DNA from: Ruegeria sp. AD91A
GTDB taxonomy: Bacteria > Pseudomonadota > Alphaproteobacteria > Rhodobacterales > Rhodobacteraceae
Direction of reading: 5' to 3'
DNA: 64,000 nt
Assembly (NCBI RefSeq): GCF_003443535.1
Contig: NZ_CP031946.1
Coordinates: forward strand, 1,426,001-1,490,000
How positions within the stretch are numbered: position 1 is the first letter of the stretch; each line of letters starts with the position of its first letter. The notes beneath the pieces are model-generated. The model was not told the DNA's origin, made no database searches, and saw nothing but the letters and a program-made list of their open reading frames with translations. Below are positions 16,169-25,268 of the stretch, in pieces. Both the position numbers and the translations under genes were made by a program.

Positions 16169-16879
16169 ATGACCGGGCACGACACAAACGACCTTGGCCA
16201 GCCCATCGGTTTACCGGTTTCGGGTGAATTTCCGCGCCCGACACCGCCGTATACACCGATGGAAGGACAGTATTGTTCTGTCGTGCCACTTGATGTGAAC
16301 AGACATGCGCCCGGACTGTTCCGGGCGTTTGCAAATGACAGGGATGGTCGTAACTGGACATACCTGCCCTATGGCCCGTTTGACAGTGAGCCGCAGTTTG
16401 AAGACTGGGTCCGTGCCAACTGCATGGATGCGGACCCGATGTTTCATACTGTATTGGATGCGGACGAGGTGCCGGTGGGCATGGCATCTTATCTGAGGAT
16501 CGAACCCGCAGCTGGCGCCATCGAAGTTGGGCATATCCACTTTTCCCCGCTGCTGCAGCGCAAGCCGCAATCGACAGAGGTCATGTACCTCATGATGAAG
16601 CGGGTTTTCGACGAGCTTGGCTATCGCCGGTATGAGTGGAAATGTGATGCGCTGAATGCACCGTCACGCAGTGCCGCTGAACGGCTGGGATTTACTTTCG
16701 AAGGGGTGTTCCGGCAGGCGACCCATTACAAGGGCCGCAACAGGGACACGGCATGGTACGCGATCATCGACAGTGAATGGCCGCGCATCCGCGATGCATT
16801 CGAATCCTGGCTGTCGCCCGACAATTTTGACAGCAAGGGCCAGCAGCGTAAACCGCTGATGGCCCGCGCGAAAGTTTGA
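16169..16879 (+). CDS. GNAT-family N-acetyltransferase, RimJ/RimL-like
   Basis: Predicted acetyltransferase of 236 aa of the Acetyltransf_3 (RimJ/RimL) type. The sequence runs from MEGQYCSVVPLDVNRHAPGL through MASYLRIEPAAGAIEVGHIH to YEWKCDALNAPSRSAAERLG and FTFEGVFRQATHYKGRNRDT, the conserved C-terminal motif of this class. A start 2 nt after the metY stop suggests coupling. Acceptor unknown; this subclass often acetylates amino groups of small molecules or protein N-termini. Confidence 0.83.
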   Translation: MTGHDTNDLGQPIGLPVSGEFPRPTPPYTPMEGQYCSVVPLDVNRHAPGLFRAFANDRDGRNWTYLPYGPFDSEPQFEDWVRANCMDADPMFHTVLDADEVPVGMASYLRIEPAAGAIEVGHIHFSPLLQRKPQSTEVMYLMMKRVFDELGYRRYEWKCDALNAPSRSAAERLGFTFEGVFRQATHYKGRNRDTAWYAIIDSEWPRIRDAFESWLSPDNFDSKGQQRKPLMARAKV

Positions 16880-16881
16880 TC

Positions 16882-17577
16882 TTATTCCGAAATCTCGAAT
16901 TCCATCGAGACACTGACGGAAACCGAGACCTCTCCGCCTGCAACGGGAACACCACCCGCATCCGCCATGCTCATGGCGCGCATTTCGGCCATCGGACGGA
17001 TACCGGCCGTTTGTTCGGATATGGATTGAACCGGGCCGAGCGTTACGCCCGCTGACTGCGCCAACTGTTCTGCCTTGGCAGTGGCTTCACCGACGGCTTT
17101 GGCGCGGGCTTGCGCCTCGATCGGTTTAGGATCCTGTACGCCAAAGCTCAAGCCCCCGAAATCATTGGCGCCGTCCTGAATGACCGCGTCCATGATTTTC
17201 CCCAATTGGGTCAGGTCGCGCACGCGCACAAACACGCGGTTGGACGCTGTAAAGCCGGTGATTTCAGGCTTCTCCCCACTCTGTCCATGACGACCCGACC
17301 AAACGGGCGACAATGACAGGTCCCGTGTCTGGACGTCACGATCTTCGATACCCATCTCGGTCAGGCGCGCCAGGACTTTGGAAACGGCATCCGACGTTGC
17401 CTGCATCGCAGCCGAGGCTTCTGCGTTTTCGTTTGTTACGCCCAGCGTGATCGTCGCCATATCGGGTGCGACCTGCACAGTCCCGGTTGCATCAACGTTG
17501 ATGCGACGTTCTTCCGCATGGGCTGCTCCAGCGGCCGTTGCCGCCATCATCGCGGCCAGAAAAGCGAATGTCTTCAA
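16882..17577 (-). CDS. SIMPL-domain (DUF541) periplasmic protein
   Basis: Secreted protein of 231 aa in the SIMPL/DUF541 family (26-kDa periplasmic immunogenic protein, YggE-like). The best start is a TTG at 17577, giving LKTFAFLAAMMAATAAGAAH as signal peptide with cleavage at AHA-EE and TTGGAG 8 nt upstream; no ATG start gives a sensible signal peptide. The mature part begins RRINVDATGTVQVAPDMATI, the family signature, and contains DRDVQTRDLSLSPVW and TASNRVFVRVRDL. Its molecular role is unclear; family members have been linked to oxidative stress. It stands alone, convergent with the GNAT gene (stop codons 2 nt apart). Confidence 0.85.
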   Translation of the reverse strand: MKTFAFLAAMMAATAAGAAHAEERRINVDATGTVQVAPDMATITLGVTNENAEASAAMQATSDAVSKVLARLTEMGIEDRDVQTRDLSLSPVWSGRHGQSGEKPEITGFTASNRVFVRVRDLTQLGKIMDAVIQDGANDFGGLSFGVQDPKPIEAQARAKAVGEATAKAEQLAQSAGVTLGPVQSISEQTAGIRPMAEMRAMSMADAGGVPVAGGEVSVSVSVSMEFEISE

Positions 17578-17741
17578 GGTTATCACTCCAAGTTGTTCTG
17601 TTCCAAGATGGGTTGGCAGGGCTTGGCCATACAAGAGGAGAGGTTGCCTTTTTCTTTCCCTCGGCGGGTTCCTGCTTTAATGTCGGTCTGCACACGCAAA
17701 GTCGTTTGCATTGACGTTGATAATTATGGTTCCTCCGGAAT

Positions 17742-19694
17742 ATGAAACCCGCCTTTGCGCTGTCTTTTTCTACGACCGGAATAACACTGCACCACCGTTC
17801 GGATGACGACTGGTTCGTCATCGGTACGATTCCGCTGGATGTTCCGGACTTGTCCGGACAGATGCAGGCGTTGCGGGAAAAGGCATTTGCGCTGGAAAAT
17901 GATCTGAGCTGCAAGCTTGTGCTGCCGGCGGATCAGGTTCGGTTTCTACAGCTATCGACCGATGGGTTGCCCCCAAAAGACCGGACGGAACGTATCAAGA
18001 ATGCTCTGGTGGAAGCCACACCTTACGCCCTGTCAGAACTGAGTTATGACAGCCAGACCGAAGGTGACACGACCTATGTTTCTGCCGTCGCGGTTGAAAC
18101 TCTGGCCGAAGCGCGAACCTTTGCCTCGGAACATGGTTTTGTGGTGGTGACGTTCACCGCCGAAGGTCACGAGGGCGCGTTCCCGCGCGAGGCGGTGTTC
18201 CGCGAAACCTCAGACAGTTCCGAGGGTTCACACCCGGAAGACCAGCCCGCACTGGCAGAAACGGACGCTCCTGAACAGGCCAATACGTCCGGCCTGCCCA
18301 CCCATCCTATTGCCGGCACCACCGCGCCCGAGGCTTTCCGCGTGCCCACGGAAACCACGGGTAAGAACGTTGATGGGCCTGCGGGGGTAAACCGGTCTGC
18401 CATTCCTGTCTTTGCCGCTGTGCTGCTTGTTGGCGGACTTGTTGGCTCATGGCTGGCAATGGGGTTCGGCTCTGAAAAGGATCAGGCGGAACAGAGCCCT
18501 GCGCCGGTCGAGGTTTCGACCCCAGAACCAACCCCAGGACCCACGCCCGAACCAGAGCCGGACACGGCCGCGCTGGAGGACCCGCAGGAAGTAGTTCCGG
18601 ATCTTGCCACCGATGATCCTGAAGAGCCTCAAACCAACGTCTCAGAGGCGGAGACCGATGCGCAGCCGGATCTGACCGCTACAGACGCAGCAATTCTGGA
18701 AGCCCTCAAGGTTGCCCCTACCCCGGTGGAATCCGTCGCTCAGGACCCCGCGACACAGAAGGATATACTGGCCGTTACGGGCGTCAACACAACCGCGCCT
18801 GCAGCACCGGAAATACCGGAGACCGTGGAACCGCAGGAGTTTTATCTGGCATCGCTTGACAACTCCGATCTGTTCACCGATGCGGTTGCCTTGCCTCCCG
18901 ACCCCAGTTTTGACACTGACGCTCCTTTCAAACCCGACGTATCCCCAAACATTGCTGGCACACGATTTGATCTGGATGAGAACGGACTGGTCGTGCCAAC
19001 ACCGGATGGCACCGTGAATCCGGATGGGGTCATTGTTTTTCTGGGGCGCCCCTCCAAGGTTCCCCCTGAAACTCCGGTTCGTTTCGAAGAAGAACCGCTG
19101 GTTGACGAAGCCGACGGCAGGTTGGCCGGAATTCGCCCCAAGCCACGCCCCTCCGATCTGGTTGAGAATTTTGAGCGCGGCCAGCTGGGTGGCCGGTCAT
19201 TGGAAGAGCTGGCGAGCAAGCGGCCCAAAGAGCGCCCCGAAAGCCTTCAGGTTCAGCCGCAAGTTGACGAAGCACCAACCGCTTTGGCTGTCGTCAGAGT
19301 CCCGCGCCCCAAGTCCCGTCCAGCCGGATTGGCCCCTGCCAAAACACCCGCTTCAAGCAGTTCAAATCTGGGGTCTACGGCAGCATTGGATCAGACATCT
19401 GATGAAGCAGGGTCGTTCCAACCAAAGACCGTCGCACCCAAAATCCCCTCGACCGCGTCCGTCGCACGACAAGCCACGATCGACAACGCAATCAATCTGC
19501 GCAGGCTGAACCTGATCGGAGTCTACGGAACGCCAGCCAACAGACGCGCATTGGTGCGGCTTCCCAGCGGGCGTTACAAGAAGCTGAAAGTCGGAGACCG
19601 CATTGACGGCGGCAAGGTCATTGCGATCAGTGACAGTGAACTTCGGTATCAGAAAAAGGGTCGAAACGTGACGCTGGCGATGCCGCGCAGCTGA
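17742..19694 (+). CDS. Single-pass membrane protein with GspL-like N-domain and GspC/PilP-like C-domain
   Basis: 650-aa protein not recognised as a named gene. Residues 1-145 resemble the cytoplasmic N-domain of GspL/PilM-type assembly proteins: CKLVLPADQVRFLQLSTDGL followed by RIKNALVEATPYALSELSYD. A membrane helix lies at about 219-242 (SAIPVFAAVLLVGGLVGSWL). Residues 245-580 are rich in Pro, Glu and Thr (TPEPTPGPTPEPEPD) with no regular fold visible. The last 65 residues, with NLIGVYGTPANRRALVRLPS then LKVGDRIDGGKVIAISDSEL, match the small beta-domain of GspC (HR) or PilP. The start ATG has TCCGG upstream. It is divergent from the SIMPL gene, and no other secretion or pilus genes are nearby. 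Confidence 0.65.
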   Translation: MKPAFALSFSTTGITLHHRSDDDWFVIGTIPLDVPDLSGQMQALREKAFALENDLSCKLVLPADQVRFLQLSTDGLPPKDRTERIKNALVEATPYALSELSYDSQTEGDTTYVSAVAVETLAEARTFASEHGFVVVTFTAEGHEGAFPREAVFRETSDSSEGSHPEDQPALAETDAPEQANTSGLPTHPIAGTTAPEAFRVPTETTGKNVDGPAGVNRSAIPVFAAVLLVGGLVGSWLAMGFGSEKDQAEQSPAPVEVSTPEPTPGPTPEPEPDTAALEDPQEVVPDLATDDPEEPQTNVSEAETDAQPDLTATDAAILEALKVAPTPVESVAQDPATQKDILAVTGVNTTAPAAPEIPETVEPQEFYLASLDNSDLFTDAVALPPDPSFDTDAPFKPDVSPNIAGTRFDLDENGLVVPTPDGTVNPDGVIVFLGRPSKVPPETPVRFEEEPLVDEADGRLAGIRPKPRPSDLVENFERGQLGGRSLEELASKRPKERPESLQVQPQVDEAPTALAVVRVPRPKSRPAGLAPAKTPASSSSNLGSTAALDQTSDEAGSFQPKTVAPKIPSTASVARQATIDNAINLRRLNLIGVYGTPANRRALVRLPSGRYKKLKVGDRIDGGKVIAISDSELRYQKKGRNVTLAMPRS

Positions 19695-19782
19695 AACCGG
19701 CAATCGATCTTTTGACGCAACAACTGTCACATAAAAGCGCCGGAGGCAGATGAACAGCCCCCGGCGTGCCAGTGCGTTTCAA

Positions 19783-20880
19783 TCAGGCTGCGGAAATCTC
19801 GCCGCTTTCGATCTGTTCGCGTTCGATGGATTCGAATAGCGCCTGGAAATTCCCCTCGCCGAAACCGTCGTCACCTTTGCGCTGAATGAACTCGAAGAAG
19901 ATCGGACCGATGACAGTCTTCGAGAATATCTGTAGCAAGATCCGGGTCTCACCCCCATCAACGACACCTTCGCCATCGATCAGGATGCCGTGTTTCATCA
20001 TCCGGTCCAGCGGCTCATCGTGGTCGGCCACGCGGGTCTTGGACATTTCGTAGTACGCCTTGTTCGGGCCCGGCATGAATTTCAGGCCGTTTTCCGCAAT
20101 TGCATCGGTCGAGGCGTAAATGTCGTCACTGCCGACGGCGATATGCTGAATGCCTTCACCTTTGTATTTCTTAAGATAAGACACGATCTGACCCGTTTCA
20201 CCGCGATCTTCGTTGATCGGAATACGGATGCGGCCACAGGGAGATGTCAGCGCGCGGCTGAAAAGCCCGGTGAACTTGCCCTGAATGTCAAAGAAGCGGA
20301 TTTCGCGAAAGTTGAACAGGTCGCCGTAGAACTTGAACCACTTGTCCATGTTGCCCTTGTAGACGTTGTGCGTCAGGTGATCGAGATAGAAGAACCCCAC
20401 ACCCCGTGGTTTGGATTCTTTGATCCACTCGAATTCCTGATTGTAGGGCGACGTGTCGTAGTACTGATCAATGAAATAGATCAATGATCCGCCGATGCCC
20501 TTGATCGCAGGCACATTCATGGTCTTGTCGGCACCGTTGTAAGGTTCTGCACCCTTTGATACCGCATGGTCATATGCTTTCTGCGCGTCCACGACTCTCC
20601 AGCCCATAGAAGGAGCGCACGGGCCGTGTTCAGCCACGAACTTTTCCGCGAAACTGTCAGGGTCAGCGTTGAGAATATAGGTGACATCCCCTTGCTGCCA
20701 CAGTTCGATGGCAGGTTTGTCTTTATGGCGGGCCACCAGGTCAAACCCCATCTTTGCGAACAGATCACGCAGCTCCTGCGGTTCAGGATGGGCAAACTCG
20801 ACGAATTCAAACCCATCGGTACCGGCAGGGTTTTCTTCGCTGATAACAGATTTCGGTGCGTTGTGTGGGAAAGGACCCAT
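19783..20880 (-). CDS. hppD: 4-hydroxyphenylpyruvate dioxygenase
   Basis: Fe(II) dioxygenase that converts 4-hydroxyphenylpyruvate to homogentisate in tyrosine catabolism. It has 365 aa, normal for bacterial HPPD. The three iron ligands are placed as expected: His in LDHLTHNVYKGNMDKW, His in GIQHIAVGSDDIY and Glu in FFEFIQRKGDDGFGEGNF. The ATG at 20880 has AAGGAG 7 nt upstream; longer in-frame readings run through the divergent regulator gene and are rejected. It is divergent from an Lrp-family gene that probably controls it. Confidence 0.94.
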   Translation of the reverse strand: MGPFPHNAPKSVISEENPAGTDGFEFVEFAHPEPQELRDLFAKMGFDLVARHKDKPAIELWQQGDVTYILNADPDSFAEKFVAEHGPCAPSMGWRVVDAQKAYDHAVSKGAEPYNGADKTMNVPAIKGIGGSLIYFIDQYYDTSPYNQEFEWIKESKPRGVGFFYLDHLTHNVYKGNMDKWFKFYGDLFNFREIRFFDIQGKFTGLFSRALTSPCGRIRIPINEDRGETGQIVSYLKKYKGEGIQHIAVGSDDIYASTDAIAENGLKFMPGPNKAYYEMSKTRVADHDEPLDRMMKHGILIDGEGVVDGGETRILLQIFSKTVIGPIFFEFIQRKGDDGFGEGNFQALFESIEREQIESGEISAA

Positions 20881-20972
20881 GGCGCGTCTCCTTCGAGAAC
20901 AGGAATTTCTTTGCTGATTCAAAAATACGACTTTTTTGACGCTGTTTCTGCGCATTGTTTTCTTGTAGACTG

Positions 20973-21000
20973 CCGTTAGGCGCGCAAAACGCGCATAAAA
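20973..21000. promoter_or_regulatory. Candidate Lrp-type operator between hppD and the regulator gene
   Basis: The palindrome GCGCG-CAAAA-CGCGC (20980-20994) with an A-tract centre lies in the 147-bp divergent region. Part of the motif recurs as TGCGCATTGTTTT around 20949. Lrp/AsnC regulators often bind short dyads with an AT-rich centre, repeated in phase. This is pattern-based only. Confidence 0.4.
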
Positions 21001-21027
21001 GTTATTAAAGTCAGGATTCTTCCGCAC

Positions 21028-21483
21028 ATGCTGGACGCGACCGACAAGCGATTGCTCTCCGCCCTGCAGAAGGACGCGCATCTGACCGCACACCAACTGG
21101 GCGAGATGCTGAACCTGTCGCCCAGTCAGGCAGGACGTCGCCGACAACGGCTTGAGGCCGAAGGGTACATCACCGGGTATGCCGCCCGGCTTGACCCGCT
21201 GAAACTGGGTCTTCACGTGCAAGGCTTTGTTCAGGTTCATCTGGGTACTCATGGCCCTGAACAATCCGCAAGCTTTGCCCGCATGGTCGATACCCGTCCC
21301 GAAATTACCAGCGCATGGACGATGACCGGAGAGGCAGATTACCTTCTGCATATCTACTGTGACGATCTTTCCGCCCTCAACAGCTTGCTACATTCGGTCA
21401 TCCTGCCGCATCCTGCCGTTGCAAGAGTTCAGAGCCAGATCGTAATGGATCAACTGAAACGCGACGCGCCCCTGCCCACCTGA
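21028..21483 (+). CDS. Lrp/AsnC-family transcriptional regulator
   Basis: 151-aa regulator. The N-terminal winged HTH is ATDKRLLSALQKDAHLTAHQ then LNLSPSQAGRRRQRLEAEGY. The C-terminal RAM (ligand/oligomerisation) domain follows: GFVQVHLG, ITSAWTMTGEADYLLHIYC and VILPHPAVARVQSQIVM. It is divergent from hppD, so regulation of tyrosine catabolism is likely by position. It is followed 20 nt later by the antiporter gene, which could be read through from the same promoter. Confidence 0.88.
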   Translation: MLDATDKRLLSALQKDAHLTAHQLGEMLNLSPSQAGRRRQRLEAEGYITGYAARLDPLKLGLHVQGFVQVHLGTHGPEQSASFARMVDTRPEITSAWTMTGEADYLLHIYCDDLSALNSLLHSVILPHPAVARVQSQIVMDQLKRDAPLPT

Positions 21484-21503
21484 ACGGGCCCGAGAGGACA
21501 CAA

Positions 21504-23384
21504 ATGGACGTTTTCCTATACCAGGCTTCGATCTATCTGGCAGCGGCAGTCATCGCCGTTCCCCTGTCTGCGAGGCTAGGCTTGGGATCGGTTCTGGGAT
21601 ACCTGGCCGCCGGGATCATCATTGGCCCTGTTCTCGGGCTTGTCGGTGCGGAAACGGAAAACCTTCAGCACGTTGCCGAATTCGGCGTGGTGATGATGCT
21701 GTTCCTGATTGGCCTTGAACTGGAGCCGCGCGCGCTTTGGGATATGCGTGACAAGTTGCTGGGGTTGGGCGGGTTGCAGGTTGCGTTGTCAACGGCTGCG
21801 ATCGCTGCCGTGGCAATCTATGCGAACCACCCGTGGTCGGTTGCTCTGGCCGTCGGGCTGACCTTGTCGCTGTCCTCTACAGCAATCGTTCTTCAGACCC
21901 TGTCGGAAAAGGGTCTGATGCAGACAAATGGCGGTCGAGCTACATTTTCGGTACTGCTGACACAGGACATTGCGGTCATTCCGATCTTGGCCTTGCTGCC
22001 ACTTCTGGCCTTGCCGGCCATGCCTCATATCGAATCGGATGGTTCGATCGACCGCGGGGCCGGTGATCTTCACGGCGCGGACCATCACAGCCTTTCTCTG
22101 GTCGAAGGTTTGCCGGGTTGGGCCGTCACGCTGGTCACGATCGGCGCAGTTGTGTTTGTCATTCTGGCCGGTGTCTACCTGACCCGCCCGCTGTTTCGCT
22201 TCATCCACGCGACCCGCCTGCGCGAGATGTATACCGCTCTGGCGCTAATGATCGTGGTCGGGATTTCCTTCCTGATGACCCTCGTCGGCCTTTCCCCTGC
22301 CCTTGGCGCTTTTCTGGCGGGCGTGGTTCTGGCCAGTTCCGAGTTCAGGCACGAAATGGAAAGCGACCTTGAGCCATTCAAAGGGCTATTGCTCGGGCTT
22401 TTCTTTATAACGGTCGGTGCCGGTATTGATGTTGCGTATTTCTTCGATGACCCCCTTGACCTGATCGGTCTGGCGCTTCTTTTGATCCTTGCAAAAGGGA
22501 TCATCCTGTATCTCGTTGGCAAGGCGTTCAAGCTGCATGCGCGCGATCACTGGCTGTTCACGTTGGGGCTGGCGCAAGCCGGTGAGTTTGGCTTTGTCCT
22601 GCTGGCATTTTCAACGCAACAGAATGTCATACCCCCCGACCTGTCCCAAAAACTGCTGATGATCATCGCTCTGACGATGCTGATCACACCGCTTCTGTTT
22701 ATCATCTACGATCTTCTGTCTCGAAAGATCGGCGACACCTCCAAAGAACCTGTACCGGACGAGATTGATGAAAAAGGCCCCGTCATCATTGCCGGGATTG
22801 GCCGGTTCGGACAGATTGTAAACCGGCTGGTGCGGGCCAGCGGTTTCAAGACGGTTGTACTGGACCACAACATCGAAACAATTCAGCTGATGCGCCGTTT
22901 CGGCGTCAAAGGCTTTCTGGGCGATCCCACTCGCCCCGAGTTGCTGCGCGCTGCGGGGTTGGAAAAAGCGTCGGTCCTTGTGGCTGCTATGGATGACCAC
23001 AAGCAAGTCACACGGCTCGTCAGTTTTGCCAGACGGCAGCGCCCTGACTTGCACATCATCGCCCGCGCCCGAGATCGTACCCATGTGTATGAGCTTTATC
23101 AGGCTGGTGCCAATGACATCGTGCGGGAACTGTTCGACAGCTCGCTGCGCGCAGGCCGCTATGTTCTGGAGAATATCGGGTTGAGTGAATACGAAGCCGC
23201 GCAGGCGGAGCAGACCTTTTACCACCATGACCGGATGTCAGTTCGCGATCTGGCCGAGCTTTGGGTCCCGGGTTTGCCAACAGCGGAAAACAAGAAGTAC
23301 ATCGAGCGCGCGCAGCAACTGGAAAAAGATCTGGAAACCGCGCTGCTGGAACTGGCTGAAAAGCACGCCAAGAAATCCGCCTGA
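21504..23384 (+). CDS. CPA2-family monovalent cation:proton antiporter, Kef-type
   Basis: 626-aa membrane protein with about 12 hydrophobic segments (residues 1-400) of the Na+/H+ exchanger fold. Typical stretches are GSVLGYLAAGIIIGPVLGLV, GLTLSLSSTAIVLQTLSEKG (the SSTA core) and LGAFLAGVVLASSEFRHEME. The C-terminal TrkA-N/RCK nucleotide-binding domain starts at PVIIAGIGRFGQIVNRLVRA and contains GDPTRPELLRAAGLEKA. It probably exports K+ (KefB/KefC) in exchange for H+, gated by a nucleotide or glutathione adduct. No KefF/KefG partner gene lies nearby. GAGAGGA precedes the ATG. Confidence 0.9.
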   Translation: MDVFLYQASIYLAAAVIAVPLSARLGLGSVLGYLAAGIIIGPVLGLVGAETENLQHVAEFGVVMMLFLIGLELEPRALWDMRDKLLGLGGLQVALSTAAIAAVAIYANHPWSVALAVGLTLSLSSTAIVLQTLSEKGLMQTNGGRATFSVLLTQDIAVIPILALLPLLALPAMPHIESDGSIDRGAGDLHGADHHSLSLVEGLPGWAVTLVTIGAVVFVILAGVYLTRPLFRFIHATRLREMYTALALMIVVGISFLMTLVGLSPALGAFLAGVVLASSEFRHEMESDLEPFKGLLLGLFFITVGAGIDVAYFFDDPLDLIGLALLLILAKGIILYLVGKAFKLHARDHWLFTLGLAQAGEFGFVLLAFSTQQNVIPPDLSQKLLMIIALTMLITPLLFIIYDLLSRKIGDTSKEPVPDEIDEKGPVIIAGIGRFGQIVNRLVRASGFKTVVLDHNIETIQLMRRFGVKGFLGDPTRPELLRAAGLEKASVLVAAMDDHKQVTRLVSFARRQRPDLHIIARARDRTHVYELYQAGANDIVRELFDSSLRAGRYVLENIGLSEYEAAQAEQTFYHHDRMSVRDLAELWVPGLPTAENKKYIERAQQLEKDLETALLELAEKHAKKSA

Positions 23385-23414
23385 CCCAGGTCTGTGCCCG
23401 GGTCACGCAAGTAC

Positions 23415-24425
23415 TCAGCCGTCAGATACCCCTGCCTCGGCAAAGGTCGCCATACCGGAATGGCAGGCCACGGCGCTTTTGAGAATGTTGATCGCCAGAG
23501 CCCCGCCCGACCCTTCACCCAGCCGGAGACCAAGGCTCAACAGCGGTTCCTTGCCCAGCTTCGCCAACACGGCGCCATGCGCAGCCTCGGCGCTTTGGTG
23601 GCCTGCCACGGCGTGATCCAGTGCGGTATCCGACAGCCTCCACAGGCAGGCAGCGGCGGCCGAGCAGATGAACCCATCAAGGATCACAGGAATGCGCAAT
23701 ACTCGCGCCGCGGCAATCGCCCCGGCCATCGCTGCGATCTCACGCCCTCCGAGGCAGCGCAGGATTTCCAGGCCATCCTCTGACCTGTGCAAGGCTACAC
23801 CTTCGGCCACTACACGGGTCTTGTTGGTCAGACCTGCATCATCGACGCCCGTCCCGCGACCCGTCCAATCAGACGCGTCACCACCGAACAGCGCGCAGGC
23901 AATGGCGGCAGCCGGGGTGGTGTTGCCAATGCCCATCTCGCCCACGACCAACAGGTCAGCCTGCTGATCCACGGCTTGCCAGCCGGTACGCAGCGCGTCC
24001 AGCAATTCGGCTTCCGTCATGGCCGGTGCCTGGGTGAAATCTGCGGTCGGGTTGTCCAGATCCAGTGCGTGTACATCCATCGCCGCACCCGCAGCCCGGG
24101 CCAGTTGGTTGATCGCCGCACCGCCATGTTCGAAGTTCATCACCATTTGCACGGTCACTTCCGACGGAAAAGCCGAGACCCCCTGTCCAGTGACTCCGTG
24201 GTTTCCTGCAAAGACAATGACCTGTGGCGCCGTTATCTGTGGCCGGGCATCTCCTCGCCATCCTGCGTACCAGATAGCCAAATCTTCAAGTCGCCCCAGC
24301 GCACCGGGGGGTTTCGTCAGTTGTCCGTTTCGCTCTGCCGCGCCCTGCGCCGCGGTGGCATCCGGCCCCGGAGCAGCTGCGAGCGCAGCGCGGAACGCGT
24401 TCAAATCATTCAGTTCAGGCAACAT
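23415..24425 (-). CDS. cobT: Nicotinate-nucleotide-dimethylbenzimidazole phosphoribosyltransferase
   Basis: Makes alpha-ribazole phosphate for the lower ligand of cobalamin. It is 336 aa, normal length. Recognisable motifs are [58 protein letters not shown] with GRGTG, and [14 protein letters not shown]; the catalytic Glu near the C-terminus lies in [14 protein letters not shown]. The ATG at 24425 has GAGG 5 nt upstream. It is divergent from cobS with 78 bp between starts, so both steps of the lower-ligand branch share one promoter region. No cobalamin riboswitch was recognised there, and the gap is too short for a full one. Confidence 0.94.
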   Translation of the reverse strand: MLPELNDLNAFRAALAAAPGPDATAAQGAAERNGQLTKPPGALGRLEDLAIWYAGWRGDARPQITAPQVIVFAGNHGVTGQGVSAFPSEVTVQMVMNFEHGGAAINQLARAAGAAMDVHALDLDNPTADFTQAPAMTEAELLDALRTGWQAVDQQADLLVVGEMGIGNTTPAAAIACALFGGDASDWTGRGTGVDDAGLTNKTRVVAEGVALHRSEDGLEILRCLGGREIAAMAGAIAAARVLRIPVILDGFICSAAAACLWRLSDTALDHAVAGHQSAEAAHGAVLAKLGKEPLLSLGLRLGEGSGGALAINILKSAVACHSGMATFAEAGVSDG

Positions 24426-24503
24426 GAAAGCCTCATTGCATCAGAGTGGTCCTGTGTGTTTAACCGAAGCATTGAATCCAACAAGACCCCGAAAGGCACG
24501 GGC

Positions 24504-25268
24504 GTGCAAAAAAACGACACCAAACCCTTTTCCCTGTGGGATATTCCGCTGGCGCTGGTGCTGCTGACCCGCCTGCCCCTGCCCCGGTTGCCTGAACCTG
24601 TGTTCAGACGGCAGGCACAGGCGGCATGGGCCTTCCCCGTCGCCGGGCTGGTCGTCGGAGGGATTGCCTGTATGGTTGGATGGCTGGCAATGGTCTTTCA
24701 TCTGTTCCCGTTGGTTGCTGCGACCTTGTTGGTTGCGACATTGATCATGATGACGGGTGCAATGCACGAGGACGGTCTGGCAGATACGTTCGACGGCCTC
24801 TGGGGCGGATTCACCCCCGAACGCCGACTTGAAATCATGAAAGACAGCCAGACCGGAACCTATGGTGTTCTTGCTTTGGTTATCTCTCAGCTTGCTCGGG
24901 TTTTGGCAGTTGCCGCGATTTTGGCAAGCGGATCGATTTGGACGATTCTGGCGGCTTGCGCGTGTTCACGCGCCCTGATGCCGGTTTTGATGGCATCCCT
25001 GCCGAACGCCAGAAAATCCGGGCTGAGCCATTCGGTGGGAACCCCCAGCACGATTTCGGTCAGCATGTCCCTGGGCCTGGCCGTTCTAATCGCCGTTTTC
25101 CTGTGCGGGGGTATGGCGATCACCGCCATCTTCTCTGCTGCCTTGGTAGCAGCCATCTTGGCGTTGATAGCGCGCAAGAAAATCGGTGGCCAGACCGGGG
25201 ACATACTTGGGGCATCACAACAACTGGCAGAGATCGCGTTTCTGCTTGCCATCAGCGCCCGGATTTAG
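24504..25268 (+). CDS. cobS: Adenosylcobinamide-GDP ribazoletransferase (cobalamin synthase)
   Basis: Membrane enzyme that joins adenosylcobinamide-GDP to alpha-ribazole in the last step of cobalamin synthesis. The GTG at 24504 (VQKNDTKPFSLWDIP) is chosen because GAAAGG precedes it and the N-terminus then fits CobS at 254 aa; no suitable ATG exists. The metal-binding core is GAMHEDGLADTFDGLWGG, followed by ERRLEIMKDSQTGTYGVLAL. Five to six hydrophobic segments follow. The 3' end overlaps the convergent K+ channel gene by 4 nt. Confidence 0.92.
   Translation: MQKNDTKPFSLWDIPLALVLLTRLPLPRLPEPVFRRQAQAAWAFPVAGLVVGGIACMVGWLAMVFHLFPLVAATLLVATLIMMTGAMHEDGLADTFDGLWGGFTPERRLEIMKDSQTGTYGVLALVISQLARVLAVAAILASGSIWTILAACACSRALMPVLMASLPNARKSGLSHSVGTPSTISVSMSLGLAVLIAVFLCGGMAITAIFSAALVAAILALIARKKIGGQTGDILGASQQLAEIAFLLAISARI

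Noticed and set aside
20881..21351. Upstream extension of HPPD through the divergent Lrp gene
   Set aside because: No homology to HPPD in that part and a good ribosome site before the ATG at 20880.
23787..24503. Upstream extension of cobS through the cobT gene
   Set aside because: The extra 239 residues are antisense to cobT; the GTG at 24504 gives the proper CobS N-terminus.
24426..24503. Cobalamin riboswitch between cobT and cobS
   Set aside because: 78 bp is far too short and the B12 box was not found.
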